A stretch of DNA of 64,000 bases from Nematopogon swammerdamellus (GCA_946902875.1 OX336345.1:9393395-9457394), one strand, 5' to 3'; shown: positions 48,901-51,714, numbered from the stretch's first letter. Made by a program: numbers and translations. Notes: generated from the sequence alone by a model not told the origin.

Positions 48901-51132
48901 TAGCAGCAATGCTTTCACGTATAATATAGTATGTTACGAATTCGGAATTAAAATTTTTTTGAATAACTTTTCATGGCATAAAAATATGGGTTTGCGGTCG
49001 ATGTGCGGCACGAACTTTCGGCGTTAATAAATACTTGTGAAAGTACATAACTCTCTAGTCTGAACTATCCAAACATGTTGATTTCTACTTTCGGGCTTAA
49101 ATTTCGGCGAGATTCATTGAAAAATTACTCTTCCTTTGGGCGCTAGAGTGCTATAACCTAAATTTAAACGGGATTATAACAATATCCTCATACGAGTGAG
49201 AAAACGGGATTATAATGGAAAAAAAAAACGGGATTAGAACAATATCCTCATAGAAGTGAGAAAAACAAAACAATCAAAGTTTTTTAAAATTAGTATGTGG
49301 CAGACTGATAGGCCAGCAGTAATGCCGGACATTAAAAACATAAAAAATTTAGTACAGAATAGTAACTACGCAACACCAATACCTGCTCACACTTAAGTGC
49401 TCGAAAAATTATATCGAAATAGCTTTATTTTGCGTCTTTGATGTGAGGTATAATTTTAGTTTCTGAAATATTTTCTCTACTTTGAATAAATCTATCATTT
49501 TTCACCGTAATCTTTCTAGCTCTCAAAAGCACAATGGAACCAAAAACGAGACAATCGCAAAAATAAGATGAAGTATCATAAATGGAAGAACCTTAAAAGT
49601 AAGTTTACGTTACAAAGCATTATTGAATCTTATACAAAATAATCCGATTTACTTTGCCTTTCTTGACTTTGGCATTTAGGTATATTTATAATTTAATGTA
49701 AAACAGTCCTTATAATATTTTTGATACTATCTTTTTTTATTTTTTTTTATGCAATCCGGTATGGGTGGCTGAGTCGGAGGGGCCAAAGCACATGCTCTAA
49801 CCAGCCAATATCACCTCCGAGAAGGTAGGTGCCATACCATCTAAGAATGATAGCATACTTAAAAGTATCTCTATGCCTTTTGCCCTTTCCAATATTGTGG
49901 ATTTTATCCTTCCTATTCTGTTTCCCGTAAAATATTTTTTGGAGCTACAAAATACCTTTTTGCTCACCAATTTTACGTAAATTATACGAAAGTGTCTTAA
50001 TAAATGGTGGTAAATACTTACGTATAATTTTAATTGCAAAACTCTTCCTCGTGTGCTAAAGTTAAATCAAGTAAACGCGTTTCACAAAACGGACTCTACC
50101 GTCAGCACATTTGGTAGAAAATCCCTCAGCTTGAATATTCTGAGTCAGCGTAATTGAATGCCATATATCTACTTGCTATCTGTCTAGACTGTAAAATCGC
50201 TGGGTCTGGACTTAAATAGGTTTATCCTTAAATCTTCACCACTCCGCAAGGCCGGTGATGTATGAGCTAAATTCTGAATTTTTCGGAGTGTGCTTTGTAA
50301 TTTCTAGCGTCTAATGTATCAACAAAGTACACAGTATTGCAATGGACGTTTTTTTTACCGATACCCGAGACAGTTGGCATCGTCAGCGTAGATTGTTGAG
50401 CCGACGACGACTCCCAAAAGCATTCGGTTTTAACGAGTGCTTATCAAAATTCTATATTTTACGTTCAGCAGAACGAATTCTTTATTGAATTTATTTAAGT
50501 TTAATACACATTTATTTACATTAACACATATTCAATAAAACTAATTAGAATGAAATTAACCTAATGAAGAACATATAAAAAAATATACAAAAACTAAATA
50601 AATGTAAGGTAGAAAGAAGAGGAAACGGGATGTGTGCTGACACTGTGCCGTTGACGGATAGAGAAAGGGGGGGTTCGCTACTGTAAGTAAAATATTTCAT
50701 CCAATTCAGCCGACTCTCCCACAGTGCCCAATACTCTGGCAGCGTTGCCCCTTTGAATCGCCAGCCCTATCCGCTGATAGAAGAAATACTTGGCGCGTCG
50801 GTCACCAGACTTATCGATGAGGAGCTTTCCTAGATCCTTTCCGGGCGTCCTTGCGTCGGGTGACCACACAACAAGTGTTTCTACAGCAAAGGTCAGAAAT
50901 TCGTAGTGGCTGCGCATTGTATTGTATTGTAGATCGAATTGTATTTCAGTCCGTCATTTCTTCGGCTTTGTACTATTATTATTAAATTTTGTTTTGCATT
51001 TTTTCCGATTGGTATTGATATAAAAAAAAGTGCTGCATTTTCTGTAGCAAACTTACCTATTCTTATAGTTTCCGGTAGCGCTGAAAGCTGTCCCGCTAGG
51101 ACAACCAGAATAAGCGGCCACCCCACCGCCAT
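2299..51132 (-). CDS. Kainate-type ionotropic glutamate receptor subunit, 5' part (8 coding exons, gene continues past left edge)
   Basis: Joined exons: 51132-51057, 30257-30102, 25656-25472, 22575-22418, 8802-8661, 3616-3449, 3028-3008, 2451-2299 (1059 nt, 353 codons). Residues 1 to about 18 are a signal peptide; the remainder reads as the extracellular amino-terminal domain (ANF-receptor / periplasmic-binding fold) of the insect kainate-type receptor group. Recognisable stretches are IGGLF near the mature start, FRYAVERVNADR, IFGPQSAPAAAHVQSICD, RAWGWKSFTIVYE, EFKYGGTNIT, TETALMYDAVHLFAKALHDL and SLINYMK. Such subunits assemble as tetrameric glutamate-gated cation channels in neuronal membranes; this domain directs assembly. 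N-glycosylation sequons are NIT (about residue 255) and NMT (297). Donors are GT, acceptors AG, and the phases are 1,1,0,2,0,0,0,0. Exons are markedly more GC-rich than introns. The ligand-binding and channel domains are not in the window. The family is certain; which insect kainate paralogue it is remains open. Confidence 0.93.
3008..3028 (-). CDS. Exon 7: 21-nt microexon encoding DNMTFVK
   Basis: The acceptor is GTTTCAG and the donor is AAG followed by GTAAGTC. Both phases are 0, so including or skipping it keeps the frame. It encodes seven residues, DNMTFVK, containing an NMT sequon. Included, the protein reads AK-DNMTFVK-TETALMYDAV; the VK before TETAL fits the one or two basic/aliphatic residues that I recall before that motif in other insect subunits, which favours a genuine and perhaps constitutive exon. 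Far too short to be found by ORF scanning. Its existence is inferred from splice signals and reading frame alone. Confidence 0.75.
3140..3285. mobile_element. Fragment of the same foldback family
   Basis: It shares GTTGAAATTTTCACAGAAT, GTGTTATTA and the AATAATAATAAAATA stretch with the copy at 13828-14115; no arm remains intact. Confidence 0.5.
3449..3616 (-). CDS. Exon 6 of the glutamate receptor (ATD residues 240-295)
   Basis: The exon is 168 nt, phase 0 at both ends. The acceptor ends TTGCTCAG and the donor is AAG followed by GTATGT. It encodes DLHSVDLEEFKYGGTNIT, which includes an N-glycosylation sequon, then SLRLLDPERADVQRVVRDW and YGEARLGRKL. The pattern EFKYGGTNIT is diagnostic of the kainate-type insect subunits. 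It is followed after 420 bp by a 21-nt microexon. Confidence 0.95.
3762..4122. mobile_element. Foldback MITE with inverted repeats of about 75 bp
   Basis: Arms are about 3762-3840 and 4045-4122. They share TAGGGTTCCG at the ends, then the CCTATTACTAAGCCTACGCC block and a (GTCT)n run. It is flanked by A/T. An open frame of 123 codons across it is incidental. Confidence 0.8.
4500..4678 (+). mobile_element. RTE-type LINE 3' end
   Basis: C-terminal RT-ORF residues read RPWTGKRSMGRPPGGWDDDI, then KYVGGKQCFRTAE and GEVYVQQW, followed by a stop. RTE family 3' ends in Lepidoptera end this way. Severe 5' truncation. Confidence 0.75.
4798..4928 (-). mobile_element. SINE group A, tail only
   Basis: The 3' end (TTTTTTATGTAATCC on +) and the motif ACCTTCTCGGAGG family block are present. 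It is 5'-truncated, ending exactly where the mariner relic begins, so it may have been cut by or inserted beside that element. Confidence 0.8.
4930..5225 (-). mobile_element. Mariner/Tc1-type transposase relic, minus-strand part
   Basis: Minus-strand reading gives RDFKRANYLEFLQQELQSLL, EDVPLAIRRWLQNDGSPAHY, AREVRNFLDQAY, then, after a frame shift, SRSPDLNPLEFYYWGYLKEK. The ND of the first block and the SPDLNPL(E/D) motif are the second and third catalytic acidic positions of DDE/D transposases of this superfamily. Stops and shifts make it dead. Confidence 0.75.
5284..5572 (+). mobile_element. SINE group B, head lost, inserted in mariner relic
   Basis: It starts at the B-box region CCGTGGTTCGGATTCCACG and includes the central block and whole tail, ending in about 20 A residues. 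It splits the + strand arm of the transposase relic between GTTAGA and ATTTTTATTATTGG. Confidence 0.85.
5667..5822 (-). mobile_element. SINE group B, 5'-truncated, in mariner relic
   Basis: Poly-T then ACTGATATGGTTGGCTACG up to TTTACATAGC on +. It is the second group B copy inserted into the same transposase remnant, here between its AVAQV and LHRV parts. Confidence 0.8.
6589..6710 (+). mobile_element. SINE-like 3' end with (ATAC)-rich tail
   Basis: ACATCCCAAAGGTTGGTTAG, then TGACCTATTGTGCCGAATTT and TTCAATAAAGAATATAAC. The same motif set recurs at 16866-16990, so this is a repeated 3' end. Confidence 0.55.
7905..8330 (+). repeat. Minisatellite of about five 70-bp units (CGGCCTTCGGCCTCG type)
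   Basis: Each unit has a palindromic GGCCTTCGGCC start, a TTAGTGACTTACTTTCTTCG middle and AGTATAATATCGTTTACGTG, ending GAACGCAGCTC. Unit junctions fall at GGCC near 7980, 8091, 8160 and 8229. The array ends in GCGGAGCCGCAGGCACAGCT, a Lep1-like end, so it is probably internal to an element. Open frames across it are incidental. Confidence 0.75.
8661..8802 (-). CDS. Exon 5 of the glutamate receptor (ATD residues 192-239)
   Basis: The exon is 142 nt: acceptor TGTTATAG, 1 nt completing Arg192, then 47 codons to phase 0 at donor GTATGT. It encodes PLLKQIKNSAESHIVLDC, a helix AVLQQAQQIGMM and the strand HSYLITSL. The reconstructed junction DYR/PLLKQIK agrees with the usual order in kainate-type receptors. 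It is separated from exon 4 by a 13.6-kb intron. Confidence 0.94.
8850..9125 (-). mobile_element. SINE group A, head missing
   Basis: Tail, body and central block through GGTTCCGAACGGTGAAGC are recognisable. The copy is diverged and lacks the tRNA-like head. Confidence 0.75.
9225..9382. mobile_element. RTE 3' end with 5' inversion and 15-bp target duplication
   Basis: 9225-9290 is minus-oriented (GCCTTGGGAGAGGCCTATGT, (ATG)n tail). 9297-9378 is plus-oriented, the preceding part of the same ORF (SVGRPVARWTDDLKKVAGSG). GACTGCATATTAATT is at 9210-9224 and 9383-9397. Confidence 0.85.
9444..9880. repeat. Diverged duplicate repeat, copy 1
   Basis: Shares with 10493-10905: TTGATACTTCAAGTATC, GTTGATACAAATTACGTATC, ACAAAGGCTCTTTAC, TTGTAGTCAGAA, and CTTCTTCGTGGGTGTAATCG followed by CGGATAGAACAAATT. 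Family unknown; the end near a LINE 3' terminus suggests a LINE 3'UTR or an associated SINE. Confidence 0.7.
10493..10905. repeat. Diverged duplicate repeat, copy 2
   Basis: Same block order as 9444-9880 in the same orientation, about 600 bp of other sequence between them. Lies just beyond the 3' end of the LINE at 11030-13826. Confidence 0.7.
11030..13826 (-). mobile_element. CR1/Jockey-like LINE, 5'-truncated, RT domain present, interrupted by a SINE
   Basis: Minus-strand reading begins near 13826 (IDTKYIDIFNQILYNCNWRA), runs to KSKTIWQIVKKI, is split by the SINE at 13022-13433, resumes KHETGNDKIRKNPNIYLVGD, then RT motifs KAKLIPLYKKGQKSLTENYR, GFRPGRSVF, LFLDLSKAFD, GVPQGSILAPLLFL and the catalytic YADD (in LIILYADDANF). 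It ends HEWLLTQNLYDLK. A frameshift near 12168 and a stop near 11305 break it. The 3' tail is a TGAATTT-like repeat at 11005-11045 after an AATAAAG. No endonuclease domain. Clade assignment (CR1, Jockey or Daphne-like) is uncertain. Confidence 0.85.
13022..13433 (-). mobile_element. SINE group B, full length, nested in a LINE
   Basis: Full-length reference copy. The 5' end is GAAAATTCGTCAGCC (shared with the copy at 30405-30802). It has tRNA-like A box TAGCTCAGTGGCG, a 5S-like segment (13331-13375), B box GGTTCGGATTCC, central block, tail and about 30 A. A 9-bp stem, GTCAGCCTC with GAGGCTGAC, brackets the 5S-like part. LINE sequence resumes on both sides, with ATAGTAAA duplicated at each end. 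Confidence 0.9.
13828..14115. mobile_element. Related foldback-family copy bordering the LINE
   Basis: It has the ACTAAGCCTACGCCGTCTGT arm, a middle with TTTTCACAGAATGTG and an end GTCTGACTCGCACTTGGCCG. It begins where the LINE ORF stops, so the LINE is cut here. Confidence 0.65.
15425..15715. repeat. Repeat shared with 22215-22380
   Basis: TCTGCTGGAATGGCACCTCAC, TGAGCGTGGATTCGCGAG and GGCTCTCCC correspond to TCTGCTGGCATGGTGCCTCTC, TGAGCGTGGTTTCGCGAG and GGCTCTGTC at 22231-22300. Likely part of a LINE end, but I cannot place it. Confidence 0.5.
15715..15930. mobile_element. Right half of the foldback family
   Basis: TTATATCGGCCATAATAACAC, then (GACA)n, GGCGTAGGCTTAGTAATAGG and TACGGAACCCTAAAA, nearly identical to 3965-4125. 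Confidence 0.75.
16433..16860 (-). mobile_element. LINE C-terminal region (IQRGNAAS family), open reading frame kept
   Basis: About 140 codons stay open: PWARGRSLMWDATWVDTLAP, a spacer, KRNKYRNIIQIFEF, AVKTLGPWSSEAKSFLKRLG and VSFAIQRGNAASVLETF. This domain follows the RT in a family of metazoan non-LTR elements; the exact clade is not certain. Related pieces lie at 39508-39575 and 50678-50917. Confidence 0.65.
16866..16990 (+). mobile_element. SINE-like 3' end, second copy
   Basis: ACATCCCAAAGGTTAGTTAG, GCTCGCCTATTGTGCCTAAT, TCAATAAACAATAACATACA. It abuts a LINE fragment of opposite orientation at 16433-16860. Confidence 0.55.
17568..17684 (+). mobile_element. SINE group B head, interrupted by another group B copy
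   Basis: It contains CTCGGTGGTGC, a 5S-like GGGCGCGGTCAGAACTT and ATGGGTGACCG, then GGTTCGGATTACACG. Its body is displaced by an antisense copy (17685-17998); part of the body may resume at about 18043-18088. Confidence 0.75.
17685..17998 (-). mobile_element. SINE group B, nearly complete, antisense within another copy
   Basis: Poly-T, tail, central block (GGGAAGGACCTACAG), B box and the start of the head (AACGGTCGAACGGTCAC). It is diverged from the other copies, including a small insertion near 17738-17750. Confidence 0.8.
18087..18220. repeat. Near-perfect hairpin: 61-bp arms, 12-nt loop
   Basis: Arms 18087-18147 and 18160-18220 pair with a single mismatch; the loop is 18148-18159. No similarity to other repeats in the window, except that its left end directly follows a group B fragment (TTTTCCGTCCAG). 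Confidence 0.92.
18612..18945 (-). mobile_element. Group B SINE body joined to a group C head
   Basis: The body at 18612-18845 is group B through the AGGTGGTAGGGTTTAACCC block. Instead of the tRNA/5S head it continues (18860-18945) into the group C head: CCCTTAGTCGCCTTTTACGAC, AGAGATGCAGTGGG, and CCACACGGTAC on +. This shows exchange of heads between groups. Confidence 0.7.
19149..19320. mobile_element. Imperfect foldback, arms of about 68 bp
   Basis: TTATAAAACCCGACTGTTAA at the left pairs with the right end at 19300-19320; the inner parts (GAAAGATTAGTAGGAAATGC) pair with about 85 percent identity by eye. MITE-like. Confidence 0.7.
21236..21493. mobile_element. Foldback MITE (GAAGGCGGT family)
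   Basis: Arms of roughly 100 bp contain TTAAATAATATTTTGATTC and GTTGAAGGCGGTACAAAAGC in inverse. The middle is TGATAGATGGACCCC. Related half copy at 31985-32115 and a perfect relative at 61353-61769. Confidence 0.7.
21489..21760 (-). mobile_element. SINE group A, diverged
   Basis: It runs from ATGTATTCCGATATGG to the central block near 21690-21725. It adjoins a foldback element (21236-21493) on its tail side. Confidence 0.75.
21790..22150 (+). mobile_element. LINE C-terminal fragment (WNALP family), broken
   Basis: DPEVSRDLEPLQFR (21803-21850), a CT microsatellite, then YTIELPRKHTNRFCR, stop, FIHRTGKTWNALC and QFPHKYNCSLFL. Same protein family as 32935-33600 and 48505-48860. Confidence 0.65.
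21880..21911. repeat. (CT)n microsatellite
   Basis: An almost uninterrupted CT run with one TT interruption, within a LINE relic. Confidence 0.9.
22151..22215. repeat. Perfect hairpin: 30-bp arms, 5-nt loop
   Basis: Arms 22151-22180 and 22186-22215 are exact inverse complements; the loop TCGAT is 22181-22185. Lies between two LINE-like fragments and 203 bp from exon 4. Confidence 0.93.
22418..22575 (-). CDS. Exon 4 of the glutamate receptor (ATD residues 140-192)
   Basis: The exon is 158 nt: acceptor GTCCGCAG, 52 codons, then 2 nt of Arg192, followed by donor GTACTT. It encodes AYVDVVRAWGWKSFTIVYEN, the typical inter-lobe crossover where a Trp-rich helix leads into a beta strand, then an amphipathic helix (LVRLQELLKAHG) and the strand VAVRQL. 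It is very GC-rich compared with the intron on either side. Confidence 0.94.
23248..23400 (-). mobile_element. Group C body fragment
   Basis: CCCAACAATCGGGGTAAGCAG, then GTGTTG/TATTGTG and CATGTTTAGCAAAATATTAGG, matching the body of 41582-41905. Related short pieces occur near 36490-36580 and 47865-47950. Confidence 0.5.
24800..24935 (+). mobile_element. Mariner transposase fragment
   Basis: Reads FQQDNAPAHKSAVAMDAIHD, then ADFEMIEDPPYSPDLSP. The QQDNAPAHKS and PYSPDLSP blocks are the second and third catalytic regions of mariner transposases. Little else of the element is visible, and it differs from the relic at 4930-5945. Confidence 0.8.
25098..25144. repeat. Short inverted repeat: 16-bp arms
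   Basis: Arms AAAATTCGAACAGTTG (25098-25113) and its complement (25129-25144), with a 15-nt loop. Confidence 0.85.
25472..25656 (-). CDS. Exon 3 of the glutamate receptor (ATD residues 78-139)
   Basis: The exon is 185 nt: acceptor GTCCTCAG, 2 nt completing Val78, then 61 codons in phase 0. It contains VCHLLRSGVAAIFGPQSA, followed by SICDTMELPHLETRWDY and ESCLVNLYPHP. The Cys in RVCHLL normally forms the conserved disulphide of this domain with a Cys late in the domain (LSCD in exon 8). The donor reads CGG followed by GTTAGC, weaker than the other donors of this gene. Confidence 0.94.
25678..25995 (-). mobile_element. SINE group B, near full length
   Basis: Poly-T, tail, central block (GGGAAGGGACCTATAG), B box (GGAATCCGAACC) and 5S-like head part (CACCCGTCAAAGTACTGACC). 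The far 5' end is lost. Confidence 0.85.
26030..26130 (+). mobile_element. SINE group B head fragment with strong 5S similarity
   Basis: GGTAGCTTGTCGGTGCAATGG, then GCGAAATTAAGCACACCCGG, GCGCGGTTACAACTTGG and ATGGGTGACCG. The GCGAAATTAAGCA piece extends the 5S match further upstream than in other copies. Confidence 0.75.
26158..26395 (-). mobile_element. SINE group A, 5'-truncated
   Basis: It runs from TTTTTTATGTAATCCGGTAT to AGCCTACCAGCTAG on the + strand, stopping within the central block. It lies directly beyond a group B head fragment. Confidence 0.8.
27085..27250 (+). mobile_element. SINE group A tail, sense orientation
   Basis: The tail reads left to right, from CTCCTCTAGTCCAGTATAGC to GGATTACATAAAAAAAAAA, ending in a poly-A. 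A short duplication of TCTCCTCTAGTCCAGT (27088 and 27104) marks its left end. Confidence 0.8.
28199..28633 (-). mobile_element. LINE RT fragment with nested RTE end
   Basis: The minus strand reads GVFLDLAKAFNTVSLPIVLR, KIIHIATNICHRVRIGDVQS, GVLFGVPQGSVLGPLLFI and, after the insert, MYTNDLCTQTILGCRIVTFA followed by DD. These are RT motifs of a non-LTR element (R1/Jockey/I range). The insert at 28326-28403 interrupts it between LLFI and MYTNDL. Confidence 0.8.
28326..28403 (+). mobile_element. RTE 3' end insertion with 12-bp target duplication
   Basis: GCGTGCCTTGGGAGAGGCCT, CAGCAGTGGACCGATAAAGG and a (ATG)n tail. ATAAACAGAAGA occurs at 28314-28325 and again at 28404-28415. Confidence 0.9.
28770..28870 (+). 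mobile_element. Lepidopteran retroposon 3' end
   Basis: GTAAGGGATAAGTCCGCCTTTG, then GGAGCAATAAAGTATTTTC. An antisense relative lies at 57180-57350 (TTTATTGCACACA ... AGGCGGACTTATCACTTTAA). Confidence 0.5.
29823..29940. mobile_element. Foldback MITE (GGGGGACCGCTAAGTAA family)
   Basis: Inverse arms of about 37 bp: TTTAGTTAC..GAAGGCGTC then GGGGGACCGCTAAGTAA and their complement. Relatives at 37585-37680 and 41313-41430. Confidence 0.75.
30102..30257 (-). CDS. Exon 2 of the glutamate receptor (ATD residues 26-78)
   Basis: The exon is 156 nt: acceptor CAACAG, then 2 nt completing Gly26, 51 codons, and 1 nt of codon 78. The donor is CGAG followed by GTGAGG. It encodes GLFHPEDEKQEVAFRY, a helix AVERVNADRAVLPRAK and the stretch ISPQDSFHASKR, the classic first lobe of an iGluR amino-terminal domain. 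Joining to exon 1 restores the IGGLF motif and joining to exon 3 gives KRVCHLL, so both junctions are supported by protein content. Confidence 0.95.
30344..30361. repeat. (GA)n microsatellite
   Basis: An uninterrupted GA run 90 bp upstream of exon 2, in intron 1. Confidence 0.9.
30405..30802 (-). mobile_element. SINE group B, full length
   Basis: Very similar to the copy at 13022-13433, including the head, the GAAAATTCGTCAGCC 5' end and the long A tract. It abuts a group C head (30803-30895). Confidence 0.9.
30803..30895 (-). mobile_element. Group C SINE-like head
   Basis: CCCTTAGTCAACTTTTACGAC, GGGGAGAGATGCAGTGAGG and CCACACGGTACTG on +. It directly adjoins the 5' end of a full group B SINE. 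Confidence 0.65.
30936..31460. mobile_element. RTE element with inverted 5' part
   Basis: 31165 down to 30936 (minus) reads RQGDV, stop, LFTNALEDVEW, GINVNADFLSHPRFADDIVL and LSNSHNQLQTMLEDLYTA: RTE RT with FADD catalytic motif. From about 31166 the + strand gives the later part: VAKLKWQWGGHVSRRDDD, ALHWRPWTGKRSVGRPPARW, GEVYVQQW and a stop. Opposite orientation of consecutive parts indicates 5' inversion. Confidence 0.85.
31554..31700. mobile_element. 147-bp MITE with 20-bp perfect terminal inverted repeats
   Basis: Ends are AGGCCCACTTGCACCAACAC and its exact complement. It has internal GTTAA-rich arms and is flanked by TA-rich sequence. Autonomous partner not seen. Confidence 0.85.
31985..32115. 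mobile_element. Half copy of the GAAGGCGGT foldback family
   Basis: TATAGATGGACCCCTTTTGT, ACCGCCTTCATCTCAAGG, AATCAAAATATTATTTAACA, matching the right side of 21236-21493. Confidence 0.65.
32140..32345 (+). mobile_element. RTE 3' end, damaged
   Basis: ACTGGCGGCCGTGGACAGGA, GGTGGGACGACGACATCAA and GTCGGCGGAAAGCAGTGG align with the 4.5 and 31.3 kb copies; the last part (AGACGTATGTCTGTAAGCAG) is disrupted. Confidence 0.7.
32350..32886 (-). mobile_element. SINE group B split by a MITE
   Basis: Tail and body are at 32350-32566. The central block resumes at 32871 (ATAAACCCTACC) after a 302-bp MITE. The head is absent. Confidence 0.8.
32569..32870. mobile_element. 302-bp MITE inside a SINE
   Basis: Perfect 12-bp ends CCACAGAGCATC / GATGCTCTGTGG, extended by imperfect inverse similarity of about 50 bp with GC-rich GCGCGCGC tracts. 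ATAA precedes (32563-32566, with a two-base gap) and follows (32871-32874). A TG microsatellite (32673-32690) lies inside. Confidence 0.8.
32935..33600 (-). mobile_element. LINE C-terminal fragment (WNALP family), frameshifted
   Basis: Minus-strand frames give KKQGVLNKVRRYFTADQKLL, SCFEYCSHLWDG, LAPLDSIQRRAVRLMGDPEV, then LDLPRMRTNRFCRSFLYRSG, KLWNALPAHMFPPKYSLRSF and a stop after NVHGRR. Two frameshifts. Resembles the post-RT part of Jockey/CR1-type LINEs. Confidence 0.75.
35505..35880 (+). mobile_element. Group C element, near complete, with duplicated head
   Basis: A tandem duplication of about 30 bp (GTACCGTGTGGGGTCGGTAC twice) precedes GCATCTCTCCCCGTGCATG and GCGACTAAGGGATA. A body (GTGGTCGGTGTTGTGCTG) and an (ATGT)n tail at 35862-35878 follow. 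The GTACCG..CGGTAC ends are self-complementary. Confidence 0.65.
36215..36460 (+). mobile_element. Possible additional tRNA-derived SINE
   Basis: GTAGGCCAGTGGCAGCGGCC followed by GGAGGTTCGATTCCCAG resembles tRNA A and B boxes about 35 bp apart. The sequence continues to GATAAGTCTGCCGTCCGTC. Only one copy is seen in the window, so the repeat nature is inferred. Confidence 0.4.
37185..37330 (+). repeat. Lepidopteran repeat (GGCCAAGTGCGAGTCGGACT type)
   Basis: The motif GGCCAAGTGCGAGTCGGACTC begins it; an inverse form ends the 13828-14115 element, and a variant lies at 55906-55970. Widely seen at the ends of foldback elements. Confidence 0.5.
37585..37680. mobile_element. Foldback MITE, same family, second copy
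   Basis: GTCGGGGTCCGCTAAGTAAA at the left, and TTACTTAGCGATCCCCCGAC at the right. Confidence 0.7.
37975..38310 (+). repeat. Second array of the same 70-bp unit
   Basis: Four diverged units with CGGCC/TTCG junctions near 38012, 38075, 38145 and 38215, ending in TTTCACGCGATGGAACCCGC. Single units or half units also lie at 40250-40345 and 43010-43055. Confidence 0.7.
38690..38998 (+). mobile_element. LINE C-terminal fragment (no RT)
   Basis: Reads NKPDLIYYTDKLKNKTFLIE, VTVPSCYNIMKK and, in the next frame, NGKTVEHKIAVVIGTTGIVR and TAQKYI. The pattern (PD..., L(I)E V.VP, VVIG..G.V) is that of the C-terminus of non-LTR element ORFs in Lepidoptera. One frameshift near 38815. Confidence 0.6.
39508..39575 (-). 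mobile_element. Short IQRGNAAS-family LINE end
   Basis: The minus strand reads NAASVLGTVGESEEMDD followed by poly-A-like sequence, the extreme C-terminus of the same family. Confidence 0.55.
40386..40478 (-). mobile_element. SINE group A, short tail fragment
   Basis: It spans TTTTTTTATATAATCC to GAAGGTAGGTGCTATACTGG on +, matching the last 90 bp of the family. Confidence 0.75.
41313..41430. mobile_element. Foldback MITE, same family, third copy
   Basis: AGTCGGAGGACCGCTAGGTA on the left and TTTAGTTAGCGGTCCCCC on the right; the arms have diverged. Confidence 0.65.
41582..41905 (-). mobile_element. Group C element, near complete
   Basis: It runs on + from the (ATAC)n tail through CGACAATCGGGGTAAGCAGA.. 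type body to the head ending TTCCACGCGGTAC. Mirror image of the 35505 copy. Confidence 0.65.
42167..42285 (+). mobile_element. Group C head with tandem duplication
   Basis: Two GTACCGCGTGGGGCC repeats, then GCATCTCTCCCCGTGCATG and GTCGTAAAAGGCGA, ending in a short group B-like fragment (CAACCGACTTTTCATTCAG). Confidence 0.6.
45246..45360 (+). mobile_element. SINE group B, tail only
   Basis: GAAGGGAAGCACTCACATGG to CCAGTTTCCAC plus A tract, severe 5' truncation. Confidence 0.8.
45530..46085. repeat. Repeat with inverse CTAAACTTGGAAT motifs
   Basis: ATTCCAAGTTTAGTAC (45578-45593) and the inverse CTAAACTTGGAATAG (46048-46062) flank a group B head. Related motifs recur at 53195-53290 and 53840-54010. 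Family not recognised. Confidence 0.4.
45632..45792 (-). mobile_element. SINE group B, head portion
   Basis: Central block (AAGGGAAGGGACCTATAG), B box, 5S-like segment (TCACTCATCGAAATTCTGACC) and tRNA-like 5' end (CCACTGATCTACCGAGG). The tail is missing, the reverse of usual 5' truncation. Confidence 0.75.
47060..47284 (-). mobile_element. SINE group A, 5'-truncated
   Basis: Tail, body and the start of the central block are visible; the copy ends at AAAGGGCAAGG with no head. Confidence 0.8.
48505..48860 (-). mobile_element. LINE 3' end (WNALP family)
   Basis: It retains LDLPRMRTNRFCR, GKLWNALPAHIFPPKYSLGS and the 3'UTR with a T tract at 48507-48519 (poly-A on minus). Very similar to 32935-33290. 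Confidence 0.75.
49169..49262 (+). repeat. Tandem duplication, 57-bp spacing
   Basis: ACGGGATTATAACAATATCC with the following TCATACGAGTGAGAAAA is repeated at 49226-49262 with two changes; a partial third ACGGGATTATAA lies between. Confidence 0.75.
49738..49840 (-). mobile_element. SINE group A, tail fragment
   Basis: About 100 bp of the tail, from poly-T to GGTAGGTGCCATACC. Strong 5' truncation. Confidence 0.75.
50678..50917 (-). mobile_element. IQRGNAAS-family LINE C-terminus
   Basis: Reads YEFLTFAVETLVVWSPDART, then RRAKYFFYQRIGLAIQRGNA and ARVLGTVGESAELDEIF. About 140 bp from exon 1, within intron 1. Differs from the 16433 copy enough to be a separate old insertion. Confidence 0.65.
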
Positions 51133-51133
51133 C
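51057..51133 (-). CDS. Exon 1: start codon and signal peptide of the glutamate receptor
   Basis: The ATG is at 51132-51130 and encodes residues 1-25 plus the first base of Gly26. A hydrophobic core (WPLILVVLAG) is followed by a small-residue cleavage region (LSA) and the first beta strand (ETIRIG). The donor is ATAG followed by GTAAGT, phase 1. The sequence before the ATG is TTGCAG then G, a good acceptor, so the exon probably starts at 51133 and the rest of the 5'UTR lies in an upstream exon. Upstream codons remain open for a while in the same frame, but the translation there is low-complexity intron, so this Met is preferred. Confidence 0.88.
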
Positions 51134-51413
51134 CTGCAACGAGGAAATACAAATATAAAAAAAAAATAAACAAGAATACACAGAATTTTTCCTACAATCA
51201 ACAATAAGATTAGATGTTTGTATGTAACTAATATTTAGTATTACTTTCAGTTTATTTATTGATCCAGTCTATGATATATTACACTTGGACAGGTCAGATA
51301 TAATGTTGTATCCGCACATTCTATTAACACATACATATTATAATAACGCACATACATATATCAACCACGGTCATTTAAAATCCAATATAAGTCAAGAAAC
51401 GTGCACGGCTTAC

Positions 51414-51650
51414 CAGAAGAACGATCCAGATTTGCGCGGTATGACACAGGAAAGACTTTGAGAAGAGGTGCGTTCGAAAAAATTGTCGTTGTCGACCACG
51501 TGTAGGATTTAAAGTCGACTGTCCGTAACGATCTCTTCCTTTGCTTTAATATGGTTTCAAGGTCGTCAACAGTTTGGCATACAAATTATCCAATCGTTTT
51601 CAAACAAAGATCCGGTTTTACGAGCAGTCGGTTTCCAGTCTTCGGCACTT
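51414..51650 (-). other. Inferred 5'UTR exon of the glutamate receptor (only its donor is visible)
   Basis: A good minus-strand donor, CTG followed by GTAAGCC, sits at 51414/51413. It is 280 bp from the acceptor that abuts the start codon (51134-51135). This pairing would give a short 5'UTR intron. The upstream end of the exon cannot be seen and 51650 is only a rough guess. Inference from splice signals. Confidence 0.35.
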
Positions 51651-51714
51651 TTCATTAATTAAAAGTCAATACTGAAGCGATCTATCGACCTCGGCGTCAA
51701 AAGGTACTCAACTG

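Larger units (their letters stand above)
30258..51056 (-). other. Intron 1 (20.8 kb), repeat-rich
   Basis: The first coding intron holds many of the window's SINEs, LINE fragments and MITEs (listed separately). Stretches 33680-35480, 42290-43200, 43300-45240, 46400-47050, 47290-47860, 48900-49160 and 49850-50660 hold no gene or repeat that I can name. 33900-34200 and 42530-42690 look like unique, relatively GC-rich sequence and could be conserved non-coding DNA. Confidence 0.65.
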
